A DNA stretch of 64,000 bases, from NCBI GenBank assembly GCA_963383645.1, contig OY726572.1, forward strand, positions 23,939,292 through 24,003,291, read 5' to 3'. This DNA is from Muscardinus avellanarius (taxonomy: Eukaryota > Chordata > Mammalia > Rodentia > Gliridae). The position numbers and the translations under genes are program-made. Shown here piece by piece: positions 12,474 through 23,532 of the stretch. Each line of letters starts with the position of its first letter. Position 1 is the stretch's first letter. The notes below the pieces were generated by a model that searched no databases, had not been told where the DNA came from, and was given only the letters and a program-made list of their open reading frames with translations.

Positions 12474-12747
12474 AAATGGGCAGCCCATATTTTATCTGCT
12501 AATCTTATCTGCTGTAGATTTGGGGGGAAGCTTCCTCTTTCTGCGTCTTTCTTCTTTGTGCCTGGAATATGGACATCATTCTTAAATGTATGGCAGCTGT
12601 CTTGTGGCCATGCTCTGTCCAAAGCCATGCGCACAAGAGTGAAATAAAAAGGCCACAAGAGCTGAGTCTCTGATGATGCTGGTAGATACACATACCAGTG
12701 CTAAACTGCCTGTCTCTGGTGTTCTTGCTATGAGAAAACCAAACGTC

Positions 12748-12897
12748 CAAGCTCCTTAGATGGCTAAGCCCCTGGAGAGAGGGCTTTTGTTATTCTTTGC
12801 TGGTATTCAGTGCTGGGGTCTCATCTATCTTGGGTTGCCTAACACAATGCCAGGTTCTGTGTTCTTCAATAAACCTTTGCCGAATGGATAAAGAAAT
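12748..12897 (+). repeat. L2 LINE 3' end
   Basis: The order 'aagctccttagatggctaag', 'gggcttttgtta', 'cacaatgccaggttctgtg' and 'caataaacctttgccgaatg' is the classic L2 tail. Confidence 0.8.
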
Positions 12898-13162
12898 GAT
12901 TTAGAACAAAAACACAGACAATTCATTTATTTCTTGCATCTTATCTAAAATCACGCCAAACTTCCTTTTTATATCGGAGAGGATGTTTTTCTCTTTTAAA
13001 CTAACTGGCAGCTACAGAAGGGTTATTATTTGCAACACAAAACAAATCAATTTTTAAATGCCTGGAAGTTTGGACTCCTAAGATCAGTGTTTTTCAAGTT
13101 GGAGTTTGTAACCCATTAGTGGGCCATGAAATCAATTTAGTGGGTCATGACCAGCATTAAAT

Positions 13163-13225
13163 GAAAAGAAAAAGGAGGAGGAGCAGAAGGAGGAGGAGGA
13201 GGAGACTAGAAGGAGGAAGAAAGAG
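13163..13225. repeat. Purine-rich (GGA)n low-complexity tract
   Basis: A run of A and G bases built around gga and agga units on the plus strand. Confidence 0.9.
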
Positions 13226-13287
13226 ATGAAATTTAAAAATGTCCTTATTGTACCTATCTTTTGCGAAATAAAGGTTGTTGATCTCTT

Positions 13288-13290
<3 letters not shown>

Positions 13291-13337
<47 letters not shown>
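13291..13337. repeat. (AC)n microsatellite
   Basis: About 23 uninterrupted AC units. Confidence 0.97.
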
Positions 13338-13340
<3 letters not shown>

Positions 13341-13829
13341 TCATGTGTGCTGTGTCATTATGTAAAATGTATTTACTACTGTGGATCACACATTAAAAAA
13401 TTAAAAGCTGGTCTTGAGTATTGTTCAAATTTTAAATCACTATATGTAGAAATGACATTCGGTGAATTGTTCTGGTCCTTGAGGTATCTCTCCTGAGCTG
13501 AGTAACTTTGGGAGGAGTTGTAATCTACTTGGATAGTATTTTGTGATTTATAAATTCCTCATACAAACCATCTTACATCAAACCAGTGACAAAGGTGCTC
13601 TCTCCATTCCAGCGAGGTGGGCACAAGCTACCAGGGTTCTGAGGACCTGAGAGGTGGCTGATGAGACTGGGGAAACGACTTCTTTATTTTAATTAATTTT
13701 AAGTAAATTTAAAAATGGATATGTGATTCAACTATTGGGAAAATATCTTTGGAGGAATGTGGGTATGTAAGTCTAATTTTTTAAAATATAAATTTTAAGA
13801 AATTCAGATCAAGTATTTTAGCTGAAAAT

Positions 13830-14008
13830 TTAGCTTCCCAAATTGAGATGTCCTATAATATAAAAGGCACACTAGATTTCAAAGATTAAGGAAAGATAAA
13901 AGAATATACAATATTTAATTAATAATTTTATATGGATTACATATGAAAATGATAATATGATATTGGATTAAAGAAAAAAAACATTAAAGTTAAGTTCATC
14001 TACATCTC
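13830..14008 (-). mobile_element. hAT-type nonautonomous DNA transposon, first part
   Basis: The order 'aaattgagatgtcctataat', 'aaaggcacactagatttcaa', 'tatggattacatatgaaaat' and 'gataatatgatattggatta' matches an old hAT element whose terminus reads ctgttggacag. It is interrupted by the SINE at 14009-14224 and resumes at 14225. A second copy of the same family is at 24690-25650. Confidence 0.7.
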
Positions 14009-14224
14009 ATCTTTTTTTTGTTTTTTCTGTACTGGGGGTGGAACCCAGGGGCATTCTACCTCAGAGCCACACCACCAGCCCTATTTTTTTTTTTTTATTC
14101 TTTATTTTGAAACAGTCTCTCATTGAGTTGCAAAGGACCTCACTAAGTAGCTAAGGCTGTCGACGAACCAGGATCCTCCTATCTCAGCCTCCCAAATTCT
14201 GGGTAATCAACACCATGCCCAACT
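14009..14224 (-). mobile_element. B1-dID SINE (antisense) nested in a hAT element
   Basis: The antisense ID half 'tactgggggtggaaccca' and B1 half 'tcctatctcagcctccc' are present, and the end is diverged ('gtaatcaacaccatgcccaa'). The target-site duplication tctacatctc occurs at 13999-14008 and 14225-14234. Removing the SINE and one duplicate restores the continuous hAT element. Confidence 0.92.
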
Positions 14225-14310
14225 TCTACATCTCTTTTTAAATGTGGTTTCTAGACAACTCGAAATGACATTTTTGGCTCAAATTATACTTCTGTTGGAC
14301 AGTACTGCTC
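14225..14310 (-). mobile_element. hAT-type nonautonomous DNA transposon, second part with terminus
   Basis: The segment 'tgtggtttctagacaactcg' is followed by 'tatacttctgttggacagta'. The latter is the terminal region of this hAT family (a ctgtccaatagaa-type end, antisense). Confidence 0.7.
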
Positions 14311-14425
14311 TAAGGATTAAGTACCTTGCCCTAGGCCATTGGATAAACAAGTGCTTCAACTACTATTACAATCTAGGTCACTTAACTCTAAATCCACAAC
14401 TCTGTCCACTAAACTACCACAATTC
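14311..14425 (-). repeat. MIR fragment (antisense)
   Basis: The segment 'aagtaccttgccctaggcca' is followed by 'taactctaaatccacaactc', matching the antisense MIR core and 5' part. Confidence 0.6.
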
Positions 14426-14459
14426 ACATCTCCCAGGGCCTCACTCAACTTATCTTTAA

Positions 14460-14700
14460 ATATAGTGAACCAGGGAATGATAACATTAATGTTTGCTAAC
14501 ACATATCTAATGTCTACCATGTCCTGGACACAGTGTTAGTAGTATTTTACAAGGTTTACTGCATTTGATTTTGCAGCAACCCTATTAGGCAGGTATATGA
14601 TCACTCTGCCCATCTTTAGACGAAAACATTGAGGCTCAGAGATTGATTCACTTGCCTGTCAACTCAAGGTGGTGCCTGGGAGCCCAGAGCCCAAGAGACT
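14460..14700 (-). repeat. MIR, nearly full length (antisense)
   Basis: The order 'taatgtctaccatgtcctgg', 'acacagtgttagtagt', 'gcaaccctattaggcaggta', 'aaacattgaggctcagagat' and 'cacttgcctgtcaactcaag' covers most of MIR. Confidence 0.88.
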
Positions 14701-15059
14701 CTTATAGATGAGTGAACAGTTAGCGCTTTCCCTTGGATTATGGCCCTCCCAAAGGCAGCTAGACTGTATTTGGGAGGCAGCATGTAGCCGTACCTGTAGA
14801 GCTCTGTTAAGATTCATTTCCTGTGGAAAATAATGGCCTGATCCTGATGCTGATTCCAACACTATATGGCAGAAATATCCAAGCCCCACACTCTTTGAAT
14901 ATATAGATAAGGCTCAAGAAGGTGATTTTGTATATAAAAAAAGTTCATCCAGAAAATTGAAATTTGGGCTTTACTATTATGAACATTTATTGAAAGATCT
15001 ACTTCTGATTTGAAACTAAATTTTGAAAACAGCATTCAAATAGAGGAGCAAATCATACT

Positions 15060-15445
15060 TTCCCAGGAAAATTATTTTTCTTCAGTTAAAAACATTGTAT
15101 ATATGCATTAAATATAATTTAGAATAAATAGTAAGAAAAGAAAGCTATCTATGTCCCTGCTATTCAAATTTTGTTTTTTTTTCTTTTACTTTTATATGCC
15201 CAGGACTTTAAATATTTATAACTCTACTAAACATACCGTTTTCTCTTGTTCTGTCAACTTAATATCCTGACATAAGCATTCCTGTGTTTTTATGTAGGAT
15301 TTACAAACATATTTATAAATACTTGTAATATGTCAGTAAGTGGACATCACATTTAACCTATTTCTTAGTTTCGACTAGATTATCCCCAACTTTTGGTAAT
15401 TGTAGATAGAGTTGTTCTTCTGCCTCTGTGAATACTATCCTTTTT
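15060..15445 (-). mobile_element. L1M/HAL1-type LINE fragment (antisense)
   Basis: The order 'taagcattcctgtgttttta', 'agtggacatcacatttaacc', 'tagattatccccaacttttg' and 'agagttgttcttctgcctc' follows the antisense L1M 3' untranslated region. Confidence 0.6.
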
Positions 15446-15469
15446 GAAGGGTTAGCTCATCCCCATGCG

Positions 15470-15697
15470 TCATAGCTTTAAACTGTGCACATTCTTTGAC
15501 GCAACAGTTTCCTTCCTAGGTATGTACTTTAAAGAAAGAGGCTGGTTTATAGATTTGTTTATGAAGCTTCTCAGCTTTATTTACATGGACAAATACTTAG
15601 AAATGGTAAATGCTCAATAGAGGAGATGCATTAAATAAGGTATGGTGTAGCTATGTAATGACATATTTCACAAAACCACTAAAAATACTGCCTTGAA
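15470..15697 (+). mobile_element. L1M/HAL1-type LINE 3' fragment (sense)
   Basis: The order 'ttgacgcaacagtttccttc', 'ctaggtatgtactttaaaga', 'atgctcaatagaggagatgc' and 'ggtatggtgtagctatgtaa' follows the sense L1M tail. It faces the antisense fragment at 15060-15445. Confidence 0.65.
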
Positions 15698-15708
15698 GAA
15701 TAGGCAAG

Positions 15709-15926
15709 CCGGGCGTGGTGGCGCACGCTTGTAATCCCTGCGCTTGGGAGGCAGAGACAGGAGGATCGTGCTGGTTCGAAGCCAGCCTCGCTGGCGTAAG
15801 AGACTCTGTTTCCACATAAAAATGTTAAAAAATAGGTCTGGGAGTGTAGCCCGTGGGAGTGTATCCCGGAGGTAGAAGGGCTTCCAGGAACCCCAGTACC
15901 ACCAAAAAAAAAAAAAAAAAAAAAAA
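15709..15926 (+). mobile_element. Young B1-dID SINE with an internal duplication in the ID half
   Basis: The B1 half contains 'ggttcgaagccagcc' and a 24-base A tail ends the element. The target-site duplication gaataggcaag is at 15698-15708 and 15927-15937. In the ID half the phrase 'gggagtgtagcccg' is followed at once by 'tgggagtgtatcccgg' (15839-15870), a short tandem copy of the A-box region absent from the other copies. Confidence 0.96.
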
Positions 15927-15949
15927 GAATAGGCAAGAATTAGTAAATA

Positions 15950-16160
15950 TTAATAACAATGGCTTTCTTTTATTGAATCCTAGGCATTGCACTTATACAT
16001 GCTTGGAACCAATTTAATCCTTAATAATCCATGTGTTTGATATTATCATCCCCTTTGTACCATAAGAGGAGATAAGCCTAAGGGTTAGGTGACTTCTCAA
16101 GGTCACACAACTGACCAAAGAGGCACTGGGATGGAGGCACAAACTCTGGCACTCTGTCTC
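15950..16160 (-). repeat. MIR, nearly full length (antisense)
   Basis: The order 'cctaggcattgcacttatac', 'tgatattatcatcccctttg' and 'cttctcaaggtcacacaact' is the antisense MIR layout. Confidence 0.88.
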
Positions 16161-16410
16161 TACAGTTGACACCCTTAACGCCCATAAATACCTACCACGC
16201 TCGTGGTCAACCATTAGACAGAAAAAGCAGTTACAAAACAGCATGGATATTGTGATCCCACTTAGTAAAATCCAGTAAATCCATGTGAATGTGCCTATGG
16301 GAAGACACTTGATAAATTCACAAAAGCATTAAATGAATAACTCCAGGTAGTAGAATGTTTTCCTGTACAATACTTTGACTTTTCTAAAACACCTATCACT
16401 TCACAGATCC

Positions 16411-17330
16411 TTTTTTATTAATCAAGATAAATATAACAAATTTGCCATTTAAGCTATTTTTAGGTGGACAATTCAGTGGCATGAAGTAAATTAACAGTGG
16501 AGTGCACCTACCATAACAATCCAATTTTAGAGCTTTTTTTTAGCATCTCCAAGAAATCTCTATCACCATTAAATAGTAACTCCCCATGAATCCTTCCCTC
16601 CAGCATCCAGTGACCTCTATTCTACTCTCTGTCTCTGTGATTTTGCTTATCCTAGACATCTTATCTAAGCGAATCTTACAATAGTTGTTCTTTTATGTCT
16701 GGTTTATTTTACCTATCCTAAGTTTACTTAGCATAATGTTTTCCAGGTTCATGCATTTTGTACCATGTATTGGAATTGCATTTCTTTTTAAGGCCCAATA
16801 CTAATCTATTGGATGTATATATCACATTTGGTGTATCCATTCATATGTTGATGGGCATTGGGTTGTTTCTATCCTCTGATGAGCATGGATAATGTTGCCA
16901 TAAACATCTGTGTACAAATTAACTTGCATACCTGTTTTCAGGAACTTTAGGTATGTATACAGGAGTGAAATATCTGGGTTATATTATAATTTGATGTTTA
17001 ACAAGGAGTTGCCAAAATGTCTTCCGTGGGAGCTCCATCATTTTACATTCCTGCCAGCAATGCATAAGAATCTCAATTTCCCTGCATTATCCTTACCTAC
17101 TCTGGTTTACATTTAAAAAAAAAATAATAGGTACCCTAGTGGGCATAAAGTAGCAGCTCACTGTAGTTCTGACATGCACTTCCCTAGTGACTAGTGATGC
17201 TGAGCATCTTTGCATGTCCCTTTTGGCCATTTGTATATCTTCATATCCACTCAAGTTCTTTGCCCACTTTTAACCGGGTTGCTTCTTTTCATATGTTGCT
17301 TTTTAAATTAAAAACATGTCACCCTGTCTT
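16411..17330 (-). mobile_element. L1M LINE 3' end (antisense), about 0.9 kb
   Basis: The fragment starts at the antisense tail ('ttttttattaatcaagataa') and continues through 'acaattcagtggcatgaagt', 'cataatgttttccaggttca', 'ttcatatgttgatgggcatt' and 'ttggccatttgtatatcttc'. It covers the 3' UTR and the end of the second reading frame. It is full of substitutions and has no useful open frame. Confidence 0.9.
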
Positions 17331-17344
17331 TTATGCATAATTTT

Positions 17345-17663
17345 TCAAAATGCTTATCTGATTGTATTCATTCCTTCCTTCCACATACTCAGACTGTGGC
17401 TGGGATGAAGTTCATTCTATTAGAACATAGTCTGTTCCCCAGCCTCCCTCTCCAGCCTCTTACCTGGCCTCTCTGCCCGACCCTGGACGCTGTGCCCTTT
17501 CTTCTTGACATGTTCACACATGACCTGCCTATACTCCCCATAGATGCTATGCCTTTGCCCATGTTGTGTCTTATGTCAAAATTCCTTCCCTTCTTTCCTT
17601 TCCTCTCATTGCCCTTCTTCATTCACCTAATTTTTTTTATAATTCATTTATTTTTAAATATAC
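17345..17663 (+). repeat. L2 LINE 3' fragment, interrupted by a SINE
   Basis: The segments 'ttacctggcctctctgccc' and 'tgcctttgcccatgttgtgt', then 'caaaattccttcccttcttt', match the L2 3' end. Its continuation is separated by the SINE at 17668-17848. Confidence 0.6.
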
Positions 17664-17667
17664 TTTT

Positions 17668-17848
17668 TAAAAAATACCAGGGATTGTTCCAAGGGGCGCT
17701 CTCCTCCCAAGCTACACTCCCAGATCTATTTTATCTTTTATTTTAAAACAGAGTCTTGCTCAATTGCTGAGGCTGGCAGTGAACCTGCAATCCTCCTGTC
17801 TCAGTCTCCCAAGTACTGGGAATATAGGTGTGCACGACCATGCCTGGC
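17668..17848 (-). mobile_element. B1-dID SINE (antisense) with perfect target-site duplication
   Basis: The antisense ID half is shortened ('taccagggattgttcc') and the B1 half ends 'gcacgaccatgcctggc'. The duplication ttaaatatactttt is identical at 17654-17667 and 17849-17862. Confidence 0.93.
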
Positions 17849-17952
17849 TTAAATATACTTTTAATGGTGCACTGTAAACATATAACATATTGAGGTTTCT
17901 AGTCACCCTTTAAAGTCAGTTTCAGGAGCATTTCTTCAAATGAACCTTCCAC

Positions 17953-18322
17953 TGTTGTTTAAATGTGCTCCATCCAAAAATTCATGTTGAAGCCAATTTC
18001 CATTGTGGTGGTATTAAGAAATGAGGTCTGTGGGGAAGTGACTTAGTCATGAGGGCTCTGTTCTCATGAAGGGGTTAGTGCCCTGATAAGCAGGCTGGAG
18101 GGAACCTGCTTAGGCTCTCTTTGCCCTTCCATCTCTGCTGCCATCTGAAGATGCAGCAACAACATACAACCCTGAAGCAGAGACTACACCTCACCAAACA
18201 CTAACCCTGCTGGCTCTGTAATCCTGGACTCTTCAGCCTCCAGAACAGTGAGGAATAAGTTTCTGCTGTTTATTAGTTACCTGGACTCAGGCATTTTGGT
18301 GTAGCAGCACAAATGGACCAAG
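17953..18322 (+). mobile_element. MaLR solo LTR (MST/MLT1 type)
   Basis: The order 'aaaattcatgttgaagccaa', 'ggtggtattaagaaatgagg', 'tgagggctctgttctcatga', 'cagcctccagaacagtgag' and 'aataagtttctgctgtttat' is the MaLR LTR layout. It has no internal retroviral sequence on either side. It is an ancient, non-coding relic. Confidence 0.85.
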
Positions 18323-18559
18323 TCACCTCCTACCTTCTAAACTTTTCAGGCTGAGCTCTTGATCATTTGTATACGTGGTGAACTTACGTGCGCTGTGTGG
18401 TATGTCTAGCCCCCACAAGGGACACGCTCGTTCCTTGAGTAGGGGTGGGCCTTTGTCATTTGTTTCATTCCATGTCTAGCATATAGACCGAGCTCAATAT
18501 TGCTTAACATAACCAGACCCTTGATTTATACTAACCACTGAATTGCTTGCCAATGAGGT

Positions 18560-19010
18560 TTTCTAGTTTTTCTATCAGTAATGCATGGCAGTACCTGTTT
18601 CATTGAACCCTTCTCTGAGCTGGGAATTATAATATTTGTTGTTTCAATTTGCATGCTTTTAATTACTAGTGCGGTCGACTCATTTCCCCATATGTTCTTT
18701 AATTGGTTGCTTCTCCTCTTTTGTGTATTGTCAGTTCATTTCTTTTGTTATGTTATCTGGTAGAGGCATGGTATTTTCCTCATTGATTTGTAGGAACATC
18801 TTAAAACTAGGCTATTAACCCTTGATTATTATATTTGCTAAAATAAATACTCCTCTTGGTTCATTGCCATTTAATTTTGTTTTTAATGTAAAAAATGTGA
18901 ACAGTTCTATGCTATCAAATCTTACACATAAGGTTTACCAATTTTCCTTTGTATATTTATGAACTTGGGTGTTCTATAATGGCCTTCTGTGGTATTACTT
19001 TCAATAATAT
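18560..19010 (-). mobile_element. L1M LINE fragment (antisense)
   Basis: The order 'tttcaatttgcatgctttta', 'attactagtgcggtcgactc', 'ctcattgatttgtaggaaca' and 'aggctattaacccttgatta' follows antisense L1M (second-frame end). Confidence 0.75.
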
Positions 19011-21035
19011 TTGATAAGAATAATCACATTAAAGGGATACCAATTGCTTTATGAGTCTTTGGCTGGAAAATTTAAGCATGATTATATTCATAGAAATCAT
19101 TAAGTGGAAAAAAAAGGGAAACCTAAGTGAAAAGTCACTGAATTTATATTGTAAATTGAGATTTCCTTAGGACCGCCTTAGCTAGTAGATTCAAGAAGAA
19201 AAAATAAAGCCTTAAATTTCAAGTGAGATCTAAATTACTAAAATAGTCAACCTTGGAGGATAAGAAGGCTTAGAAAAACACTTACAAATCATCCACCCTC
19301 AGAGTATACTGCTTATGGATGGGCTTTCACTGTACACAAGTCTTGGCCAGCGCCAGCTTTAAAATTTAGATTGGTCACCAATGTTTAAGACTCAAGAAAC
19401 CAGAATTACATGAATATCTGGATATCTAGCTGCTCCTGGTAAGAGGAGCTAGAGAAAAAAAAATCTGGCCACACAGGGCCTGGCTTTTGGTGGGAATAGC
19501 TATCGGCTTTGAGTGCCTGTTCCCTCCTCTAATGTCCATATCTCTCTGGCTTTCCTCAGACCCCACCAATTCCTGAGTATCCCCATTAGTAAGGCTCAGT
19601 GAAGATCAGTGGCCATTTCCCACCTTACCATTGGCCGTCTTCATTCATGTACTGATTCTGCGGGGCTTCTGTGGGCATTTGAGTTTGGGTTTAGGAAATC
19701 CAGCCAGGCTGCTGAATGGCACTGGGTAATCTCCACAGTCATGTAGCTATTGGTATTAAATTTAAACCCAGTTTTTCTGAACTGGAAAGTCAATTTGTAC
19801 TTGATCTGTCCACTTCTAGAATTGTGAGTTGCTGTCTGCTCCTACTTTTGCCTATAATATGCCTCTCCACTCTCATCTCTTGGTTTGGATCTAATGAATA
19901 TGAAGTGCCGTGACTTTAATTCAGAAGTTCTATAACTAAAACCCAGCTAAGCATGTAGGTACAAATATACGACATTGAATTCCACTATGAAATATCATCA
20001 TAATGCACTAATAAAAAATCACTTACTCATTCAATCAATAAGCCCAGCTAAAGAAACAGATGGTGAAATGAGCCCTAGTGAAAGAATCTGAAGATGCAAT
20101 TGGTATCTTGGATCTTACATTCTAAGATTTACAGGTATTGATGGAGAATAAATAGGAGCAGACTTCCCATTTCTTTGTACAGCAGGAATGCTTCAGGTTT
20201 CAAAATCAGAAAGAAAAATAAGAGAGCAAAGAAAGGTTAGTTGTTTAGGACTGAAGAACAACCATTAAATATTTATAAATATAATCTAGGGAAAAACTCA
20301 TTGCAGAAGAAAAAGTCTTATTAGGCTATTAATGATATAATCTTGTGCAGAAAGAAACCACCTGAAATGCTAAGTTAAAGAACTGGACTTGAGATCCTAA
20401 GCAGATGTCTCTTAGCTGAGTGAGGATCTGGCCTAGACACTAAGCAAAACTTGGCTTAGTATGTGCAATGGCTCGATGGGCACCTGTCCCAGCCTACCTG
20501 GGAGACGCTGTGGCAGAAGTGGTGCAGGGGCTCAGAAAATGATGCTCCAATGCAATCAGCTTTGAGCCAAAGGAGAACCAAGGTCTCTCTGATCTTCTCC
20601 CTTGTGTCTCTGTCTCTGAGCCTTGCCCCTCTTCTTCTCCCAAAGTGTAGGAAGAAACTTTCTCTAAAGTTCAACTATCTAGCTAAAGACCAGGTCCTCC
20701 AGAAGATTAACTAGCCGATAAAGAAGACAAGAGTTGAGGACACACTTGGAGCCCAGATGAGCTTTATCCCAGGCTATCACACCATTCCTTAGGCCCATTC
20801 ATCCCCCCTAAAATCATTACTCTCCTTCTAAATTGCCTACACCCTTACTTCTCGCTCTCCTATAAAGAAGAGTATGTTTCTAAACTTCATTGGGCTATTG
20901 GGTACTTGCTATCTTATGATGATCTCATGCATCTAATAAAGTTGTATGCCTTTTTTCCTGCTAATCTTTCAGTATATTTTCATAGGCTCAATTACGGAAA
21001 CTTCAGAGGGCAAAAGGGACGTTCCCTTCATCCCT
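19011..21035. other. Intron, nothing recognised
   Basis: No repeat or exon could be supported. Open frames at 20463-20714 (plus) and 20456-20674 (minus) overlap on opposite strands and have no recognised domain. Confidence 0.5.
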
Positions 21036-21039
21036 ACCA

Positions 21040-21270
21040 TGGTTATTGTAATCCAGGCCAAATCCTGGCTCTGCCATTATTTACTGTGTGATCTTATTAT
21101 AGGATAAAGGACATGGTTTCTTACAGTACCTATAGAGTAAGGACAGTGATACGACCCTCTTACAGAATTCTGGAGATGATTCATAGAGGAAAGCCACGTG
21201 AAAGTGCTTAGCACACAGTTTGGCACTTGACAAGAGCGCCATATCTGCTCACTCTCATTAATATCATCAC
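21040..21270 (+). repeat. MIR, nearly full length
   Basis: The order 'atcctggctctgccattatt', 'tactgtgtgatcttattata', 'gtgcttagcacacagtttgg' and 'attaatatcatcacaatc' follows the sense MIR consensus. Confidence 0.82.
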
Positions 21271-23080
21271 AATCATGATATTGCAGGGTAAACAAGACTG
21301 TCCTGAGTAATTGTGTTGCTGTCAGGACAACTTTCCATGATGCAGAATGTAAGAAATGCAGCAGAATGTAAGAAATTAGAGATTTAAGATGGTGGTAGTT
21401 ACGGCAGGGGAAATAGAAAGCCAGCCACTGTGATTTCACAGACGTACTCATATTTTAAATACAAATGTTATATTAGGAAGTTTTAGGTTTTGTTGGTGGT
21501 TTTAGTGGGTCCTTTGAGAACCATCCAGGTTTCATTTAAACTTGGAAATGACATTGAGCTTGGGGTTTTCTGATCAATATTCTCCCTCCACAGGTTTATA
21601 CTGATGACAATTCCTAGGTATCCTAAGACTTGTTAAACTAGGCCCAAGGGACAAGAGGTAGCTTCCATTTGAGGTTTATAAGCTGGTACTGTTTAGTCTA
21701 TAAGTTATAAATATCCCTTCTCCAGAAAATTTGCAGTAAATTATACTTCCATACATTAATTTCTTCATTCTTTTTATACTAACTAGTTAAATCAAAAATA
21801 TCTCTACAAATGCTTCAGTTTTATTATCTGACTCTTTTCTAGAATGTTTCATAAAACCTGTGGTCTACTCCTGGGATAGGAACATTTGTCGCACAAATGC
21901 GTAATAAAATCACATATATTTTGTCCTCTAACTACTGTGGAGTCCTAAACAGGTAGATGTTCACCATTTGATTGATGGGTGAACAGAGAAAATGCAACAA
22001 TTCTTTAATAGAACAAAAAGAATAGGGGAACTCAGCATCACCCTGAAATTCAGATCTATTCTCTAAATTCTACATATAAGTAGCCTAGAGCAAATCATCA
22101 AATAGCGTATTTGGAAGCACTAAGGCCTACTGAAAGTGCCTGATTCTCAGGAATCAAATGGTCATGAGAAATGTAAGAATTTCTCCTAGTCAAGGATGCT
22201 GAGAGAATGCTTCTGAAATCACTCTGGTAAGATCCTCAGGGCCCAGAGTTCAGACCCCACTGGTAGATCCTAGTGTTTTCAGCAAGAAAGATGTGAAGGT
22301 CACAATTTTTGAAAACGGTATTAGAGCTGGGTAGTGCCCTTTAACTGGCACAAGACAAAACCAAGGTTTCCCAGACAAAGCATTCTCCATTTAAGACATC
22401 CATGGATAGGTCAAGAAATAGATTTTAAGCACCTTCTAGATGAAGCAGTCTGTTGAATGGGATAGGTATATTTATAAAGGGGGTATAAACACTCTTTTTG
22501 TCTTTAGAGAACATACTGGCAGAAAGATAAGCAAGAACAAAATAGAGGGCACACATAGGTCATGGGTACCCTAACTCTAATAAAGGCTGGCTTTAGATTA
22601 TAGGTTAAGGTCCCGTATTTGCACACATCCAATCTGCTTATTTTCCTCCAAATTGGCCCCAAGAAGATTGAGCATCCACCCACTGTTCTTTTTGAAGTCC
22701 TGACACTGGGATATCCTAGGCTGAGAGTCCTTAGCTCCTTTAAGAAGATGAAAGGCTGCCTTTTTTCTCTTCCCCATGGCCAGTGATGTTTACACTGCAT
22801 TCTTGGACTCCTTTTGCTTCAGAAGCTCTTCTGCATGCTGTAAAAGGCTGATGCCCACCAAATCCAGTCTAAAACATTTTTCTTCTTCCTTACCTCTCTG
22901 AACATTACACAATTGTCCTTAATCAAGATCCTGTCGCTGTTTATGGCATGGACAAAAAGACTTGGGACCACTCACAGAAGGAGAGAAATTAACTTAGGAA
23001 GTCTCTTGAAATTGATAACTTCTGGTCCCTTGCTGATACAGTCCTACACCATGCTTGCAGCTAAATGACCTCACTGTCTC
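21271..23080. other. Intron, nothing firmly recognised
   Basis: There is a 19-base imperfect tandem copy at 21336-21378 (gcagaatgtaagaaat twice). Otherwise I see no feature. The minus-strand open frame at 22504-22800 has no recognisable domain. Confidence 0.5.
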
Positions 23081-23084
23081 TCCC

Positions 23085-23270
23085 AGGAACTCCTTTCGGC
23101 TCTTAACTTTGCCTATGGAATGAAGCCCAAAATCTAGCTTGGCCCATGCTGTATTTACTTCTCCCTACCTTCTGTTTTTCAGTTTATGTGTGACCTCCTA
23201 TCCTCTGCATCCCAAGAACTGGTCACTCACTTGGTCACCAAGGGTATCAGTCTCCTAATGATCACCAAGC
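23085..23270 (+). repeat. L2 LINE 3' coding fragment
   Basis: The segment 'gaactcctttcggctcttaa' is followed by 'gaatgaagcccaaaatctag' and 'cttggcccatgctgtattta', matching the L2 3' coding end. Confidence 0.6.
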
Positions 23271-23297
23271 CCTTGAACATACTATTCCTTCTGCTTG

Positions 23298-23388
23298 GCT
23301 GCCTGCCTGCCTGCCTGCCTTCCTTCCTTCCTTCCTTCCTTCCTTCCTTCCTTCCTTCCTTCCTTCCTTCCTTCTTTCCTTCCTTTGT
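23298..23388. repeat. (CTGC)n(CTTC)n tetranucleotide microsatellite
   Basis: Four to five CTGC units run into about 17 CTTC units. It sits at the tail end of the antisense SINE fragment that follows. Confidence 0.95.
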
Positions 23389-23389
23389 T

Positions 23390-23532
23390 CCTTTTTTGGG
23401 ATTATACCCCCCACCTTTTAAATTTTGAAACAAGGTCTTGCTAAATTGCCAAGGTTGGCTTTCAACCTGCAATTCTCCTGTCTCAGCTTCACTTATACTA
23501 AGATTATAGGCATGCATTGACACACATGGCTA
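23390..23532 (-). mobile_element. Diverged B1-type SINE fragment (antisense)
   Basis: The order 'ttttgaaacaaggtcttgct', 'tctcctgtctcagcttcact' and 'gattataggcatgcattgac' identifies the B1 half. The ID half is reduced to a remnant. Confidence 0.8.

Noticed and set aside
17953..18322. Possible complete endogenous retrovirus around the LTRs
   Set aside because: Each LTR (17953, 26257, 46083, 52838, 54795) stands alone. No internal retroviral reading frames were seen beside any of them.
23186..23523. Frames with LPSF or KEGR repeats
   Set aside because: They come from the (CTTC)n tract and an antisense SINE, not a gene.
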